NCBI GenBank assembly: GCA_933207985.1
Contig: OW240913.1
Coordinates: forward strand, 275,923,752-275,987,751
Source of the DNA: Pelobates cultripes
Lineage: Eukaryota; Chordata; Amphibia; Anura; Pelobatidae
Length of the DNA stretch: 64,000 nucleotides
Direction: 5' to 3'
In this document: positions 1-12,205 of the stretch, piece after piece
Position numbering within the stretch: the first letter of the stretch is position 1
How the letters are laid out: every line of letters begins with the position of its first letter
Made by a program: the position numbers and the translations under genes
The notes under the pieces: model-generated
What the model was told of the DNA's origin: nothing
What the model saw: only the letters and a program-made list of their open reading frames with translations
The model's database searches: none

Positions 1-640
1 CAGATCGATGGCCTGCCAAGGTAAGTGTAAGAGGGCTGACATTAGAACCACATGTGAGGCCAGGCAGAACTTTGCCATGGTAACATTTTCCCTACACTAC
101 ATGTGTATGTTTGGGGATGTACCACATGTGGGGTTATTATATGTTTTATGATGTTTTGGGGTACTTTTATGTTTTTATGTTTTTTGTGTTTGGCTCTCTG
201 TTCCTCGGAGATAATTAACTTACTGATCTTTAACTCAATTATCTCCCAAGCCCAGAGAGGGGTTTGTATTGTATTGTTTGGAGACCCACTGCTGGGGTCT
301 GTGTATAAAAGGCTGAGTTTGGATCATTAAAATCAGTTGTACTCCCAGAACTATTTGTGGACTAGGTACTGGGAGGGGGAACCTTGCAACTTGTTTCAGC
401 TCGTGGAGGATTAAGCAGGGAAAGTCCATGTAAGGACTAGAGCTCCCAGGACTGTGTGTTGTCCAGTCCCTGGGAGGGAATAGAGTTAGTCTCTTATTCT
501 GTTCCAGGATGGAGAGGCTCCAGAAGGACCTCAGTCAAGCCATGGTGACTGGGGCAGAAGCGCTGAGGTTTTTCCCGGCTCCAGCTAGTAATTGATCCTT
601 AGCGGAGGTACCTAGACAGGGTACAGGGAGCTACGCTACA
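1..640 (+). mobile_element. LTR-like segment (solo LTR remnant, copy 1)
   Basis: A TATA-like box (304-310) is preceded by a short GAGACCC/GGGGTCT hairpin and followed by an ATTAAA polyadenylation-like signal (326-331). The stretch GGAGACCC...GTGTATAAA...ATTAAA and the later GCAGAAGCGCTGA and GGTACC blocks recur, diverged, at about 2640-3050, which suggests two LTRs of one family in the same orientation. The left end lies outside the window and no target duplication was found. There is no gag or pol next to it. The family is not identified. Confidence 0.42.
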
Positions 641-2150
641 GTTATGTAGCATTATGATGTTATAAAGTGGTGTGTGGTGCTGCAGAACGAAGTATTTAAG
701 AAAGCATAGACATGGTATGTAGCATTGTTATGGTGTCCTTTGCCATTGTCACTGTGCCTTGATGTGTTATGTATAGGGGAACTGTGAATAATTATTTATT
801 ATTATTATTCTGTAGACCCTGCATTGAGAAGTTTAAAGTGTACTAGTTCCACTCAGATCAGATTTGTTGCAGATGGGATGTATTAGTAGGCAATGGGTTT
901 AGGTATACTTCGGTTAGTTATTCTGTGTTCCATTGTGTACCTTTATATCATGTGCATTGACTATTCTGTTTTTCTTTATGGATAGCATAGAATACAGAAA
1001 CATCTAGTGAGTTCATCTTCAGCATTTTGTTCTCCTGACAACAGCACTAAATCTACTGCTTGAACTGAACTATTTGAAAGTGTTGCCTGTTAAAAGTGAA
1101 GCTTCCATTACTCTACGATACCGAGATGGGCTCTTATAATTTGTACATCCCTTGGGAAAAGAAGTTCCACTGACAGATTTTATGTACTGACATTGTATAT
1201 ATTTGCATATAATAATCATATTAACTCTAAGGCACATCCTATTCAGTGATAAAAAGTGCTATTAGGTTAGCCTCTCATTACAAACCAATCACATCATTAA
1301 CTTAATTATCTTTCTTCCTCTTTTCAGCTCCCTTCCAAGCTCAAAATGTATTCTTTAGAGCATGTGCCTAAAACTAAACCCTGCAGTGAAGGTGACATCT
1401 TACTAACAATTTGTACAATTGCAGCATATTTCTCGTCTTTGTATCAGTAACACATTGTCAGACATTTTATGCTGTAGACTAATGAATTTCAATGGCATGT
1501 GCAAATATGCTTTGAGGATTGAGGTTACAGTGAAACAATGAGAGTAATGATTAGAAAAAGGCTTTCAAATTTTTAGGATTTCATTGGACTATTCTGTATT
1601 AAAGATATCTGATGCTTTCATTCAGTGAAATGCAAGTGTCATTGAATCTTATTACTGTTAAAGCTGCACTGCCTGTGTTTTACAAAGCTGAAGCCTGCAA
1701 GATACATGCTTCATGCTACACCTTCAATACATCATGGCTATAAACACATTGTAGAAAATACAGGTGTCCAAAATTTATTTTTTAATAAATCCCAAATAAG
1801 TAACCATTATAACAACATTTAATTATTGATCTCTGAACATTTTTGTAATGTTGAACGCATTTTAAACTTAGCACACTCATTGACTGGGTTATTCATTTAA
1901 TATCAGAAAATGGCAGAATTCTGACCAAAATGACAAATCTAATATTTACTAAAGTTAATTCTTGTCACAACTCTGCCAACCCAACTGAATATCCACTGTG
2001 GCAAATGTGCCTATGCCACAAGCTCCTGGAGGAGCCTGCTGACTAGCCTCCTGCCCAAGGACTATGAGCCATGTAACTGACCCCTTAAAATACTTGGTTT
2101 GTGTGTTTTCCCTTTTCAGTTTGGGAACCAAACAAACTCACGAATTGTGA
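640..2150. other. No recognisable gene; AT-rich intergenic DNA
   Basis: There is no open frame of useful length, no terminal repeat pair and no RNA gene that I can support. It lies between two related LTR-like segments but shows no retroviral protein remnant. Confidence 0.5.
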
Positions 2151-3050
2151 ACCATCTCTGGGCTTGTTAACCTCTATTAACCTCTCCTGACACTTCTATC
2201 ATCATTTCACACCTTGTATCATGTGTTTGGCTGGGTGGCCGCCGTTTGTATGCTCGAACACATGGGAACTGATTTGGTCGGCCATCTTGTCACACAAACG
2301 CAGACAGCGGTGTTTGGTAGTCTAGTGCATGGAACTGAAATCAGACACACAAACTCGGTGAACACCGCTGAACTTTAACGAACTTTTGCTTCTTTTCTAA
2401 GAACAATCACTACTAGGAGCCAGGGGATCAGTTCGGTTTTAGACTCTAGAAAGTGACCGAACACTACCACTTTTCTTATGGAACTATTTTGGGCAGAAGC
2501 CACTTCAAAAACTTTGCGGCCAGTCAAAACTTTACCCCGGTGGCGATTCAGCTGTGTTTGTGGGATCTGAGCGCTTTTTGGATATGTTGGGTGCTCAGAA
2601 CCAGGCTATCTGTGAATATAGGACTGGAGGGGTCCCTTGTTATATTATATCTGTTTTGGGGTGTTTTGTATTTTTTAACATTATACCTTTAGTATCTCCT
2701 AGACACAGAGACTCTGGGGAGGTGTTTGTATGTAACTGTATGGAGACCCCCGTCTGGGGGTTTGTGTATAAATTGCCTTTACAATGCCCCATTAAACTCA
2801 GCTTACTTCCAGCATTAACTCTCGGCTAATGTCTGTGGGGGAAGGCTATAACAGCTATAATCACTACACAGCTATACTCTCTGCAGGAGAGCTTTGATCA
2901 CTGGAAGCTGGATCCAGGACCCTGTTCTGGGGTGGGAAGCAATGGTGAGACCCCAGCCAAGCTGCAGCGGCTAGGGGCTGAAGTGCTGATGGCGTCCTGG
3001 CGATAACTAGGAAGCGTGCTTAGCAAAGGTACCCAGCCGGTCCGCCACAT
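2150..3050 (+). mobile_element. LTR-like segment (copy 2)
   Basis: TATAAA at 2767-2772, ATTAAA at 2791-2796 and a preceding GAGACCC...GGGGGT hairpin match the arrangement at 245-335. The 3' part (GCTGAAGTGCTGA, then AAAGGTACCCAG) parallels 550-615. The end near 3050 is CA-like, but the left edge is uncertain and no target duplication was identified. It is diverged enough from copy 1 that a young provirus is unlikely. Confidence 0.42.
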
Positions 3051-3059
3051 CCACTAACT

Positions 3060-5890
3060 GACCAGATACATTCAGACTCTGTGGTTTTTTTTTTATCTGA
3101 ACCCTATAGAAAGAATAGGATTCAGAATATGTACAAGAACTGATTTTAGACTAAATGCATTCAGCAGAACAAACATTTGCAAATTATAGAACACTTGATT
3201 TTGTGCAAGGAAACAATAATTTAAAGTGTTATTCATCCACTGGCAGTTCTTACAGCCAGCAGGCAAATAGCTAACCGGTACTTGCTAGCCATCTACCACC
3301 TTAAAAACTGATACAAAAAAAGACTACGGGTGCCAATCTGACAACATCTTAGTATAAGGGAGGTTGTAAAGTTTTACTCCCTTATGCCAACATGTGCCAT
3401 GTGGGATGGGGGACTTAATATTTTCCACCCTCTCCCATGGGCTTCTGGTGGGGGGAACTCAATGTGATAGGGGGTGGAGACAAGCCTTTGTGCACCCTCC
3501 AAAGTTAGGGACAATTTATTATTACATCCTCATCCAGTCCCCAAGTATGACAAATCCTTGTGAGCCCTGTGAGGCTTTCTAGACAGGAAAAGTCTTTATA
3601 AAGGGTTTTCCATGCTTGGAAATATCAGTAGAATGCTCAGATTGATCGGCTTGTAAGTCACCCGAGTGCTCTGACACGCAAATCTTATCTCTCACGAGAC
3701 TTGCCTGGGATATATTGACAACTCATTCTGCTCAGAGCCCTCACAGGGCTCACATGGATTTAATTTTGCTGTGGAGTGTTTTAATTTGACAAAATTTCTC
3801 AGATTTGGTTCTTTCTTAATAGTAACATAGTTACTATTTCCCTGGATTTAGTTTTTTTCTTGTGGGGGAGGGGGATGTGGAAATGAAGATTTTAGAACAA
3901 AGAAAAGTAAAAGGTTTTTTTTATTGGAATCTTACTATTATTAGGGTGAGGGATATTGGGGGGGTTGCTACGGACTTGGGGACCTCTAAATCGACTGGGT
4001 GGGAGGGTAACTTAACTAATCACATTTAATAACCAACTGATTTACACCTAAAACCCATGGGTAAGGAGTTTAGGAGATGGAAAATGTCCAATGGTAGGGG
4101 GGTGTAAGCAAACAGTTGCATGTCTACCCATCATCGATTATAAAACAGCTTCAACCGAACGCCAATGTAGGGCTTCAGGGGAAAGTGTGATGCCCCTCAG
4201 GTTATTATATTAGAAGCCCCTACCCACTGGCTATGGGTAGTGGGGATATTAGTATGTCCTGTATGTTTTTTACCTAGTTCTCACCACGGGCCATGGGAGG
4301 AGGCCGGATGTGGACAAGTCACTACTGAATTTTAAGCCCACACTCCATACCCATAGGTAGTGGCATAAGGGGACTTTACTCTTGATAGGCCTGTTTAGTG
4401 ACTGGGCAGCTGTCCCTCTGAGGGGTTTTAAACTATTTGGCTGTGGATGGGAGGGCTTCAAGTGGACAAATAGTTTGTATTTTTAAAATATAAGCCCTTA
4501 TTTTAACCATTCAGGCTGAAACCCAGACCAAATTCAGACACGGATTTAGATTGCTACAAAGTGTGAACAATTTCTGGTTTTTTTTTTCAAATAAAAATAA
4601 CCTTCATTTTGAGTTTAATTGCAGTGTTGGCACTTTAAGATAAATTAGTTGGTTTTGAGTTGCAGCATGGGCACGTAGGCTCAGAACAGTTTGCCATCAC
4701 TGATCTAGACAATTATTTTAAAACAGAATATTACAAAGATCCTTCACATTAAACTTGCTAGAGGGCTCCATAGATGTTTTGGGTACATTAAATATTAATA
4801 ATATAATGAACCTTGATAAAATTATTTTGAGAAGTATTACTGTCAGTAGAGTAGTTCCAATAGCATCTAAACAGATTTATATTTAAGACACACAATCTAC
4901 TTTTGGAAAATATGTAATAGTTACAGTATATCTATATATGGAAAAAAGCAAACAGCAAGATAATCTCACGATGATAGACTGAGGATTGTAATCAGAATCT
5001 AGGCATTTCATGCTTTGATTTTTCCACCTGTCAGTCATAATTGTAACAGTAACAGGAATAACTGGTTCCCTGCATTCCAGACCTGTATTGCTGCATCATC
5101 CATGAATTGTCTTAGGCCAAGAGGGATCACTTGGGACTACTGCAGTGATCGTTCATGGTAAGGTCTTGCCCTCTACCCACTGGACTGGTATAATTCCCTA
5201 TTCCTGCTCCTAGCAATGTTTTTGTAGAGACACGTTTTGTTATTTTAAGTGATAGCATGCTACCAACAGGTCCACAGACTCTGTCATAAGCGACAGCTAT
5301 CTACAGAAAGCAGAACCTAAACATCTGCCATTGGGATCGCTGAAAGGACCAGAATTAGACCACTGTTTAGGAAGGACAGTAACTATATTGTACCCAAATT
5401 TCTCTGTCCATCTTTTCTCTGTCCCTCTATTGCAGAAGCTCAGTATTTAGGGTACGTCTCAGTGTGTAACAGAGCTCTATAGCAATAATAGTCATGCTAA
5501 TGTGTGTTTACACTAAAATAAATGTGCTTAGAAAACAGTTTATTTAAATAAAGCATTGTTCTTCTAATTTAGATTTCAGTTGCATATGTTATTAGTAAAA
5601 AAAAATAAAAAATTAATTCTTGAAACAGCCAATCCCTGGCCCCTTCTCACCCCCTTAAATTAATGTATCTCTCTCTGTCCCTTTGAAATGTTGGTATATA
5701 TGGATTAATCAGAACTAACCTTTCGCAACACTATTTTCGATTCATATTAAAACAACACAAACATAACATTAAAGGAAATGTACACAACATCACAACAGAA
5801 TAAAATATAAATAGCACAAGGAGGGGGAGTCGGGAAAACATAGACAATACAAACCAGATCATGCTGCCAGCATTAAGTGTAGAATGCAAA
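3060..5890. other. Mostly unassigned intergenic DNA
   Basis: Apart from the hAT-like end near 4702, I see no coding sequence, structured RNA or intact transposon here. Short ORFs in this stretch have no recognisable motif. Confidence 0.45.
3240..4702. mobile_element. Decayed hAT-like element, right end visible
   Basis: The sequence TTTGCCATCACTG ending at 4702, followed by ATCTAGAC, resembles the right terminus (reverse of CAGTGATGGCAAA) of a common non-autonomous hAT type. The matching left terminus and target duplication were not found, so the left edge is a guess. Confidence 0.3.
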
Positions 5891-5994
5891 TACATGCTTG
5901 AACATCTAGACCAGGGGTCCTCAAACTTTTTAAACAGGGGTCCTTCAGACACTGCTGGGGGCCGGACTATAAAAAATATGAACGAATTCCTATG

Positions 5995-6415
5995 CACACT
6001 GCACACACACGCATAAGGACATAAATACACACACATACTGACATACATTCATAAACAGACAGACGAACACATTCATACACATACATACATATATACGGAC
6101 ATACATACACATACATACATACACACACACATACATACAGATAAATACACACAGACAGACATACACATACTGACATAGATACACACACACAGACATACTG
6201 ACATACATACATACAGATACATACACATACATACTGAAATACATACACATACATACAGATACATACATACACACACAGACATATATACAGACTGAAATAC
6301 ATGCACATACGCATACATGCAGATACATACAGACAGACATATAGACATACACACATACTGACATACATACATACATACTGACATACACACATACTGACAT
6401 ACACACATACATAGC
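5995..6415. repeat. ACAT/ACAG/ACAC microsatellite
   Basis: About 420 bp of four-base units (ACAT, ACAG, ACAC) inside the hAT-like carrier. Long minus-strand frames rich in Met, Tyr, Val, Cys and Ser across it are repeat artefacts, not genes. Confidence 0.95.
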
Positions 6416-6440
6416 TAATTTTGCTTACCTTTTTTTGCAG

Positions 6441-6530
6441 GAAACATAGAAACATAGAAACATAGAAACATAGAAACATAGACATAGAAACATAGAAACA
6501 TAGAAACATAGAAACATAGAAACATAGAAT
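6441..6530 (-). repeat. CR1 3' octamer tail, expanded
   Basis: Roughly eleven GAAACATA units (TTTCTATG on the coding strand) directly abut the CR1 3' end. CR1 elements typically end in short octamer repeats; this tail is longer than the one at 58034-58060. Confidence 0.85.
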
Positions 6531-8385
6531 GTGACGGCAGATAAGAACCATTCGGCCCATCTAGTCTGCCCAATTTTCTAAAAACTTTCATTAGTCCCTA
6601 GCCTTATCTTATAGTTAGGATAGCCTTATGCCCATCCCATGCATGCTTAAACTCCTTTACTGTGTTAACCTCTACCACTTCAGCTGGAAGGCTATTCCAT
6701 GCATCCACTACCCTCTCAGTAAAGTAATACTTCCTGATATTATTTTTAAACCTTTGTCCCTCTAATTTAAGACTATGTCCTCTTGTTGTGGTAGTTTTCT
6801 TCTTTTAAATATAGTCTCCTCCTTTACTGTGTTGATTCCCTTTATATATTTAAATGTTTCTATCATATCCCCCCTGTCTCGTCTTTCCTCCAAGCTATAC
6901 ATGTTAAGATCCTTTAACCTTTCCTGGTAAGTTTTATCCTGCAATCCATGAACCAGTTTAGTAGCCCTTCTCTGAACCCTCTCTAAGGTATCAATATCCT
7001 TCTGAAGATACGGTCTCCAGTACTGTGTACAATACTCCAAGTGAGGTCTCACCAGTGTTCTGTACAATGGCATGAGCACTTCCCTCTTTCTACTGCTAAT
7101 ACCTCTCCCTATACAACCAAGCATTCTGCTAGCATTTCCTGCTGCTCTATTACATTGTCTGCCTACCTTTAAGTCATCAGAAATAATCACCCTAAATCCC
7201 TTTCCTCAGATGTTGAGGTTAGGACTCTATCAAATATTCTGTACTCTGCCCTTGGGTTTTTACGTCCAAGATGCATTATCTTGCACTTATCCACATTAAA
7301 TGTCAGTTGCCACAATTCTGACCATTTTTCTAGTTTACCTAAATCATTTGCCATTTGGCTTATCCCTCCTGGAACATCAACCCTGTTACATATCTTAGTA
7401 TCATCAGCAAAAAGACATACCTTACCATCAAGACCTTCTGCAATATCACTAATAAAAATATTAAAGAGAATGGGTCCAAGCACAGATCCCTGAGGTACCC
7501 CACTGGTGACAAGTCCAAGCTTCGAATATATTCCATTAACTACAACCCTCTGTTGCCTGTCACTCAGCCACTGCCTTACCCATTCAACAATATTGGAATC
7601 CAGACTTAAAGATTGCAGTTTATTGATAAGCCTTCTATGTGCAACAGTGTCAAAAGCCTTACTGAAATCTAGGTAAGCAATGTCTACTGCACCACCCTGA
7701 TCTATAATTTTAGTTACCCAATCAAAAAAATCAATAAGATTAGTTTGGCATGATCTCCCTGAAGTAAACCCATGTTGTCTCTGATCTTGAAATCCATGTG
7801 TTTTTAGATGTTCATCAATCCTATCCTTTAACATGGTTTCCATCACTTTCCCCACTACTGAAGTAAGGCTTACTGGCCTATAGTTGCCCGACTCCTCCCT
7901 ATTACCTTTCTTGTAAATGGGCACAACATTCGCTAACTTCCAATCTTCTGGGACTACTCCTGTTAACAATGATTGGTTAAATAAATCTGTTAATGGTTTT
8001 GCTAGTACACCACTAAGCTCTTTTAATAGCTTTTGGGTGTATTCCATCAGGTCCCATTGACTTATTTGTCTTTACTTTTGACAGTTGAAATAGAACCTCT
8101 TCCTCTGTAAACTCACGTGTAATAAATGACTCATTTATCCTTTTTCTCAACTGAGGTCCCTTTCCTTCATTTTCTTCTGTAAATACAGAACAAAAATATT
8201 CATTGAGGCAGTCAGCCTGACCTTTATCCTCTTCTACATACCTTCCTTCTTTTGTTTTTAATCTAACTAATCCTTGTTTTACTTTTCTTTTCTCATTTAT
8301 GTATCTAAAAAATCTTTTATCCCCCTTTTTTACTGACTGTGCTATTTTCTCTTCTGTGTGTGATTTGGAAGCTCTTATAACTTGC
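6441..8385 (-). mobile_element. 5'-truncated CR1 LINE (copy 1)
   Basis: A minus-strand CR1-clade non-LTR retrotransposon runs from the end of the endonuclease-RT linker through the RT and C-terminal domain to a 3' tail of TTTCTATG octamers (seen here as GAAACATA). It lies inside the hAT-like carrier: carrier sequence resumes at about 8386 with the GCTGATGGGA block also present near 36940. The 5' half, including the endonuclease, is missing, as is usual for target-primed insertion. Confidence 0.9.
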
Positions 8386-8471
8386 TGGCTGTGGCTGATG
8401 GGAGTCGGGGTGGCTCCGGCGGCCTGGCTCTCTTCCCTCCCACGCGGAGGGAGCTGGAAGGAAGTGACCAC
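6762..8471 (-). pseudogene. CR1 reverse transcriptase, broken ORF2
   Basis: The RT copies LINE RNA at a nicked chromosomal target. The best frame (7187-8047) shows YKKGNREESGNYRPVSLTS, the DFSKAFDTV motif [16 protein letters not shown] and the intact catalytic FADDTK box. The C-terminal part (6762-7190) has the CR1 signature PLYRTLVRPHLEYC and ERVQRRATKLVHG. Comparison with the second copy (58138-59071) shows a one-base loss in a C run near 7190 (3 versus 4 C) and in a T run near 6795 (4 versus 5 T). A further shift at about 8025 lies in an A run. The first residues of the 8471 frame come from the hAT carrier. The element cannot act as it stands, unless these indels are assembly errors. Confidence 0.88.
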
Positions 8472-8662
8472 CGGTCAACACTTCCTAACAGCAGTACTTG
8501 CGGCTGCAATTTTTTTAAAGGGGTCCAGTCGCGCTATTGGACGGCTGCAGCGCTGACTGGGTCCCTGAAGATATAGAGCCCATTGGGTGGCCCTGAGTGC
8601 TCAGGACCCTGGTGGGCTGGATCTGGCCAGCGGGCCATAGTTTGAGGACCCCTGATCTACAC

Positions 8663-10600
8663 AATGCACATAACTGCGATACAGTCGACTTCAACCAACA
8701 GGTGCCACTTCGCCGAATGGAATCCAGGTTACAGTTTTAAGGCTTACAAATAGCATAGCGAGTACTAATGTAGGATTATTTAGTGATACATGTGCATAGT
8801 AAAAATTGGATGTCACCCTTCTTGGGTCTCCAGCCTCTGATCATTATACCTGGGATTATACTTGTGGGTTTACTTATATGCACTTTATATGTATGAGATA
8901 TTGATATATGATCTTTATTGAGATGCACTTTATTCGTACTTTTGTACACCCTTTATTGCTGTTTATCTTGTGACTTTAGTTAATGTGAAAACAATATATT
9001 TTTGCCTAACTTGGTGTTCTATGGGTTTTCAGTTTTAAAACTGCCAGCTCATGGACAGATGTTTATTTAAAATGGGAATTCTGGAAAATGTCAAAACTGG
9101 CGCAATCCACATTATATTTCAATGTATTTTGAGTTTACAGGTTGCTGATGTATTATAATCCATATGGTGAGGAGTTCACAGATAACAAATAGATAACAAA
9201 TAGGATACTGTATGGTATATTGGGCATATGCATGGTGTGTGCGCACACTTAGTCCTTTGTACATTGTTACTCTTCATTGAAAGCATTTCAAATCTTAAGT
9301 AATTGTTTAATTTAGTAATTTATATCAGTGTATAATTTTGGATATAAAAAACAGATTTATTCCACATATATTTATTATTTACCTTATAAACCGAACAGAC
9401 ATGCATGCGTGCTCTGAACATAAAACAAATGCAGGATCAGATTAAAAGAAATGTTATTTCAGAATTATCATGAATTGAGATACTCTTCCCCCCAACCGAT
9501 TGTGCACACCTCTTGTTGTGACCACCTCTTGTGAAGCCATGGATTACATCTGAGCTGTTGGCATGCTGACAGTGTTAGATGTAAAGTCATTTCAACATGC
9601 TGTGAAGCTGACAGAAGCAGTCAATGCGGAATATCCTGCAAGACTGACATATTCTGCTCATTAAAGAAAGGTTTCTCTCCTGCTAACATCAATGAAAACC
9701 TTGCCAATATATGTTTTTTTTTTCTTTCTTAACCAGTTTATTACTTCAAGCAATCATGGGAGTTATTATTCTCTCAGTTTTATCTTGTTTGTTTTTCATT
9801 TTTATGAAGGAACAAATTAGGTTGTTTGTTGAAAATTCTTGTGGTTAGATATACTGAGCTTCATGCTGAAGCAACATCACACATGAGGTGAATTAAGGGA
9901 ACATTAAGAGCCAGTACATACTTGAGACAATGCAAGTGCACATGGTTCTAGGTACTTAGGTCACTAAAGGCTTTACTCTGTTACATAGTGTCTAAATTAA
10001 TATATATTAAGTCCAGTGATGAAAAACCTGGGGGAAATACAGCTTCAGTGTCTTCATCCTCCCAATCTTGTGTCCGAGAACAAAGATGGAAAATTGTTTG
10101 CGTTCGTAAACTCTCTTGTATGGAGACAGATGTAATGATAAGCAGTACGCAACAAGCATTCCTCACATAGCACACCCTTCTTTCCTTAAGGACTATTTGC
10201 TGTGACTGATATACAGCTTACTGGAGAAAGAGTTTCCATATTCCTTGATTATTTTTTCCAAGTAGATACAGCCCTGTAAGATCACTTTGTGGGGGTAGGT
10301 GGGGGGGGGGAGTTGTTATTGGAGATAACATAACACACTCCTTCTCTGACAGAACCATTCCTACTGTACCACGTTTATTTTCAATGCCTATACAATAAAT
10401 AAAATTGTCCCAGTCCAGCCCTAGTCTGGCTTCACAGTCATGTACGATCAAGAGGAACACGAGGCAGATGTGAATTAGAAGTAAATTACAAAGTAAGCCT
10501 CAAACAGCCAAAACTGAAAACAGAATTGATATGGAGAACATTTTAGCTATTATGACTGAATTTTGAAAATACAAACAATTGCGTGGAAATCTATTCACAA
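8663..10600. other. Unassigned intergenic DNA
   Basis: I see no gene, transposon end or RNA structure that can be supported. Short ORFs around 9981-10175 on both strands are mutual shadows without motifs. Confidence 0.5.
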
Positions 10601-11429
10601 ACAGGTCTTTACATAAGACATGAGGTCATGCCTTTAGACTGGAAGAAAGAAGATTTAGTCTAAGGAAAGGCAAAGGAAATGCTTTTTTTTACCATAAGAA
10701 CAATAAGGATATGGAATTCTCTGCCTGAAGAAGTGGTTTTATCAGAGTCTGTACAGATCTTTAAACAGCAACTAGACGCATACTTGCAAAAACAGAATAT
10801 TCAATTACATAATTTTTTAACTGAAGGGTAGTAGCTTAAAGCGGCACTGTCATGCCGAATCCCGTTTTTTTTTTAACCCCACTCCCGCCTCCACTACATC
10901 CAATTGACCCACTAGTCACCCCCAAATGCCCCTAAGCCCCCCACATTACCTATTTTTGAATCCTTATTTTCTGCCCCGATCTTGATTCAGGGCGCCGCCA
11001 TCTTTGTGTGGGTAGGTGAAGTCCCTGTGGGACACGTCATCAGCCCACACTAGGCAGACACTGAGATTCCCGCACATGCCCAGTGAAACACCTGGGCATG
11101 CGAACGGGAATTTCAGCTATTCATTCATTCATCAGACAGACGAATGAGTGAATAGAAATATCAGCCGAACAAACTAACACAATGTATCAGTGTATGTTTG
11201 TTCGTTTAGTTTATTACAAGGAGGGAGCTACCAGCACGCAGCTCCCTCCTTGTAATATGTAACTATTGAAGCGGCAGGGAGCAGTGCTCCCCACCACTTC
11301 ATAAGCCCCCCCCCGTACCCCCTCTCACTCTATGGGGGTCAATATGACCCCCATAATAGCACAAGGGAGATTAAAATCTCCCAAATGTCCCTACTCGCTA
11401 TACCGCGAGTAGGGGCATGTCTACTAAAC

Positions 11430-11860
11430 AGTGAGCAGCCTATTGTCCTCCTCCCCTCCCCCACCCTGAGCGGCGGGTGGGGGCCATGAAGATAATGAGG
11501 GGGGGGGACCTACTGTCCTCCCCCCCGGCCCCCACCCCTGAGCGGTGGGTGGGGGCCCTAATAAAACAATAAGGAGGGGGGACCTACTGTCCTCCCCCCC
11601 TGGCCCCCACCCCTGCGCGGTGGGTGGGGGCCCCAGTAAAACAATAAGGGGGGGACCTACTGTCCTCCCCCCCCTGGCCCCCACACCTGAGCGGTGGGTG
11701 GGGGCCCCAGTAAAACAATAAAGGGGGGGACCTACTGTCCTCCCCCCCCCTGAGCGGTGGGTGGGGGCCCTAATAAAACAATAAGGGGGGGACCTACTGT
11801 CCTCCCCCCCGGCCCCCACCCCTGAGCGGTGGGTGGGGGCCCTAAATGAAACACCCCCCC
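11430..11860. repeat. GC-rich minisatellite
   Basis: Five to six imperfect units of about 60-85 bp, each with GACCTACTGTCCTCCCCCCC, GGCCCCCACCCCTGAGCGGT and GGGTGGGGGCCC followed by TAAAACAATAAG. A related unit reappears after the gap near 12241-12280. The long minus-strand frame over it is a repeat artefact. Confidence 0.85.
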
Positions 11861-12105
11861 CAATCAAGGTGACTAGGGGTCCCAAGCCCCTAGTCACCAA
11901 CCCCCCACCCAAAAAAAACTATCCCCTACCTCACCCCCCTCACCCTACAAATAGTGAGGGGGGGAATAAAATAACTAACCTGTAAAAAAAAAAAATTAAA
12001 CTTACCATTTGACGTCTTCTTTTTTCTAAAATCTTCTTTCTTCAGCCCCCAAAAAGGCCAAATAAAAATCCATTACACCCGTCGCACTTTTAAAAAAAAA
12101 AAAAA

Positions 12106-12205
12106 NNNNNNNNNNNNNNNNNNNNNNNNNNNNNNNNNNNNNNNNNNNNNNNNNNNNNNNNNNNNNNNNNNNNNNNNNNNNNNNNNNNNNNNNNNNNNNN
12201 NNNNN
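12106..12205. other. Assembly gap (100 N)
   Basis: Exactly 100 N within the minisatellite-bearing foldback. The round length suggests a placeholder of unknown true size. Confidence 0.97.

Larger units (their letters stand above)
5912..8654. mobile_element. Non-autonomous hAT-like carrier with nested microsatellite and CR1
   Basis: The left end CAGGGGTCCTCAAACT (from 5912) and right end AGTTTGAGGACCCCTG (to 8654) are perfect inverted repeats. They are flanked by ATCTAGAC (5904-5911) and ATCTACAC (8655-8662), an 8-bp duplication with one mismatch, as expected for the hAT superfamily. No transposase is present. The interior near 8386-8600 resembles, in inverse orientation, the carrier at 36582-39780. 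Inside lie an ACAT/ACAG array and a later CR1 insertion. Confidence 0.85.

Noticed and set aside
640..2150. Internal region of a provirus between the two LTR-like segments
   Set aside because: No gag, pol or env trace, and the two LTR-like segments are too different for one insertion.
5967..6560. Several overlapping minus-strand ORFs rich in Met-Tyr-Val-Cys-Ser
   Set aside because: They are translations of a four-base microsatellite in all frames, without any domain.
7072..7609. Plus-strand ORFs across the CR1 (also 58607-59029)
   Set aside because: Antisense shadows of the CR1 reverse transcriptase.
9981..10175. Opposing 60-64 residue ORFs
   Set aside because: No motif, codon bias or conservation evidence; likely chance.
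11424..11912. 162-residue Gly-Pro-rich minus-strand ORF
   Set aside because: Generated by the GC-rich minisatellite; the repeat period explains the open frame.
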